Assembly (NCBI GenBank): GCA_030747035.1
Contig: JASLLM010000017.1
Location: 1-33,934, forward strand
DNA from: Alphaproteobacteria bacterium
GTDB lineage: Bacteria; Pseudomonadota; Alphaproteobacteria; GCA-2731375
DNA length: 33,934 nucleotides
Direction of reading: 5' to 3'
Shown here: positions 32,687 through 33,934 of the stretch, piece after piece
Layout: each line of letters starts with the position of its first letter
Position numbering within the stretch: position 1 is the stretch's first letter
The notes under the pieces: model-generated
Told to the model about the DNA's origin: nothing
Databases searched by the model: none
Seen by the model: the letters and a program-made list of their open reading frames with translations, nothing else
Translations under genes and position numbers: made by a program

Positions 32687-33382
32687 CTAGAAGTTCTCAA
32701 CCCAGGGCCGCACCTCGATGGAATGGGACCAGGCGCTGCGGTGCTGGGCGTGGGTCTGATAATAGGTTTCGGCAATGGCGTCGGGGCGCAGGCGGGCGTC
32801 TTCGTCATGCTCGCCGATGCCGCCGTCGATATTGAAGTGCGCCACATGCACGCCCTTGGGCTGCAATTCGCGGGCCATGGACTCGGCCAGGCCGCGCAAG
32901 GCGAACTTGCCGGCGGCAAAGGTCGCGGAGTGGGGGAAGCCCTTCATGGATGCCGTGGCGCCGGTGAGCAATATACTGCCGGCGCCCTTGGGTCCAAGAC
33001 GCCGCGCCGCCTCCCGCCCAACCAGGAAGCCGCCTAAACAGCAGCGCTGCCAGGCATCAGTAAATTCCTCCAGCGTGGTATCGGCAATGGGTCCACGGGC
33101 CCGGCCGGAAGCGTTGTAGATCGCCACGTCGATGGCGCCCAAGTCAGCCTCCGCCGCCTCGAACAGGGCTGCGACATCGCTCTCGGATGTGGCGTCGCAG
33201 GCATAGGCCTTGGCCTGGCCGCCTCCGGACGTGATCCCGTCCACCACGGCGGCCAGTTTGCCGTCATTGCGTGCGGCCACCGCCACGCCATGGCCGGCGG
33301 CGGCAAAACGTCGGGCCAGCGCGGCGCCCAAGCCGGGGCCGACGCCGACGATGATGCAGGTTCCGAGTTTTTGATCGGTCAT
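32687..33382 (-). CDS. Atypical SDR-family protein lacking the catalytic tyrosine
   Basis: The 231-residue protein has an SDR Rossmann fold with an altered glycine motif (IVGVGPGLGAAL), DVAIYNASG replacing NNAG and a C-terminal HVAHFNIDGGIG. The YxxxK site reads F155-A-A-G-K159, so the active-site tyrosine is phenylalanine while the lysine remains. A known SDR subgroup (SDR_c10-like) shares these departures. It may bind nucleotide without classical dehydrogenase activity. It starts 3 nt after the stop of the indolepyruvate oxidoreductase gene, implying a shared transcript. Confidence 0.83.
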   Translation of the reverse strand: MTDQKLGTCIIVGVGPGLGAALARRFAAAGHGVAVAARNDGKLAAVVDGITSGGGQAKAYACDATSESDVAALFEAAEADLGAIDVAIYNASGRARGPIADTTLEEFTDAWQRCCLGGFLVGREAARRLGPKGAGSILLTGATASMKGFPHSATFAAGKFALRGLAESMARELQPKGVHVAHFNIDGGIGEHDEDARLRPDAIAETYYQTHAQHRSAWSHSIEVRPWVENF

Positions 33383-33385
33383 GGT

Positions 33386-33934
33386 CTACTCCGCCGCTGT
33401 GGGTTGCGATTGGGGATTGCGCCAAGCTTCCAATAGCTGAATCTGTTCCGCCGCAGCCGCTTTCTGGCTGCGCTCCTTAATATGGCCGAAGCCGCGAATC
33501 TTCGCCGGGAGATTGGCGATTTCCTTGGCCAGGGCGTGGTTGTCCGGGGTCAGGCCGGCCAGCAGTTCCTCCAGCACCCCTCGATAGGCGGGGATGGCGG
33601 CGCGTTCGGCCCGGCGTTCTTCCGTACGGCCGAAAATATCCCAGGTGCCGCCGCGCAGCCCTTTCATTTTGGCCAGCAGCTTGAAGGCCGTCATGACCCA
33701 GGGGCCGTATTCCCGCTTGATCAGATGGCCGCTGTCGGGATCGCGGCGGGCCAATAGGGGCGGGGCAAGATGGAATTTCAGCCGCAGCGCACCATCGAAC
33801 TGCTGCCGCAGGGCGTTCTCAAACGCTTCCCCGCTATACAGCCGCGCCACTTCATATTCGTCCTTGTAGGCCATCAGTTTGAACAGGTTTTGCGCCACCG
33901 CCTCCCCCAGGCCGGTCATGCCCTTGCCTTTGTT
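33386..33934 (-). CDS. Indolepyruvate:ferredoxin oxidoreductase, C-terminal part (5' end outside window)
   Basis: The frame is open to the window edge (NKGKGMTGLGEAVAQNLFKLMAYKDEYEVARLY...), so the M at 33919 is internal. It covers the last roughly 182 residues. Segments such as LMAYKDEYEVARLYSGEAFENALRQQF, LKFHLAPPLLARRDPDSGHLIKREYGPW and KIRGFGHIKERSQKAAAAEQIQLLEAWR are typical of the C-terminal domain of the long fused proteobacterial enzyme (about 1,150 residues). That enzyme oxidatively decarboxylates arylpyruvates from aromatic amino acids to acyl-CoA. Gene order with the SDR and 2TM genes suggests an operon. Confidence 0.88.
   Translation of the reverse strand, partial: NKGKGMTGLGEAVAQNLFKLMAYKDEYEVARLYSGEAFENALRQQFDGALRLKFHLAPPLLARRDPDSGHLIKREYGPWVMTAFKLLAKMKGLRGGTWDIFGRTEERRAERAAIPAYRGVLEELLAGLTPDNHALAKEIANLPAKIRGFGHIKERSQKAAAAEQIQLLEAWRNPQSQPTAAE

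Overview
The window is GC-rich, densely packed bacterial chromosome. Gene content points to a metabolically versatile alphaproteobacterium, most likely Rhodospirillales-like. The pointers are CoA-linked catabolic genes, a TRAP and a branched-chain-type ABC importer, an indolepyruvate:ferredoxin oxidoreductase of the long fused type, and a GlcNAc kinase/NagA pair. This taxonomic reading is inference; no rRNA or tRNA gene was seen.

Layout. (1) 1-686: the last codons of an IS630-like transposase, a possible interrupted small ORF, and an AT-rich stretch with an FNR/NNR-type palindrome. (2) 687-3321: a cytochrome d1/NirF-like beta-propeller protein (+), convergent with a leftward pair of alpha/beta-hydrolase and secreted cupredoxin. 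(3) 3521-6695: a fused enoyl-CoA hydratase/3-hydroxyacyl-CoA dehydrogenase, a strong terminator whose loop holds the start codon of a secreted HExxH protein, then a leftward pair of C-terminally truncated antitoxin-like ORFs. (4) 6732-12063 (-): livK-livH-livM-livG-livF-type importer ending in an RraA-family gene. (5) 12382-15787 (+): Tat-exported TRAP binding protein plus DctQ and DctM subunits. (6) 15784-17255: VOC protein (-) and DMT permease (+). (7) 17252-28164: two divergent catabolic operons facing each other across a 222-bp control region. (8) 28215-30126 (-): MaoC-like hotdog protein and leucine-dehydrogenase-type enzyme. (9) 30273-32305 (+): GlcNAc kinase and NagA. (10) 32310-33934 (-): 2TM protein, a Tyr-less SDR and the C-terminus of an indolepyruvate ferredoxin oxidoreductase.

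The most interesting part is region 7. The leftward operon encodes, in order, a MaoC-type hydratase, an SDR, an acyl-CoA ligase, a BadI/MenB-like crotonase, two dissimilar acyl-CoA dehydrogenases and a TetR regulator. Together these would activate a cyclic acid, desaturate it, hydrate it, oxidise it to a beta-ketoacyl-CoA and cut the ring hydrolytically. No thiolase is present. The rightward operon adds a BadH-like SDR, a second ligase, a crotonase with a non-canonical active site and a DsbA-family isomerase. Each divergent promoter has a perfect TTGACA -35 box, and each carries a copy of one shared 19-bp operator-like sequence (15 of 19 positions identical) next to or over its -10/start region. 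This looks like an autoregulated TetR regulon for an alicyclic, terpenoid or steroid-fragment acid. The substrate cannot be read from the sequence.
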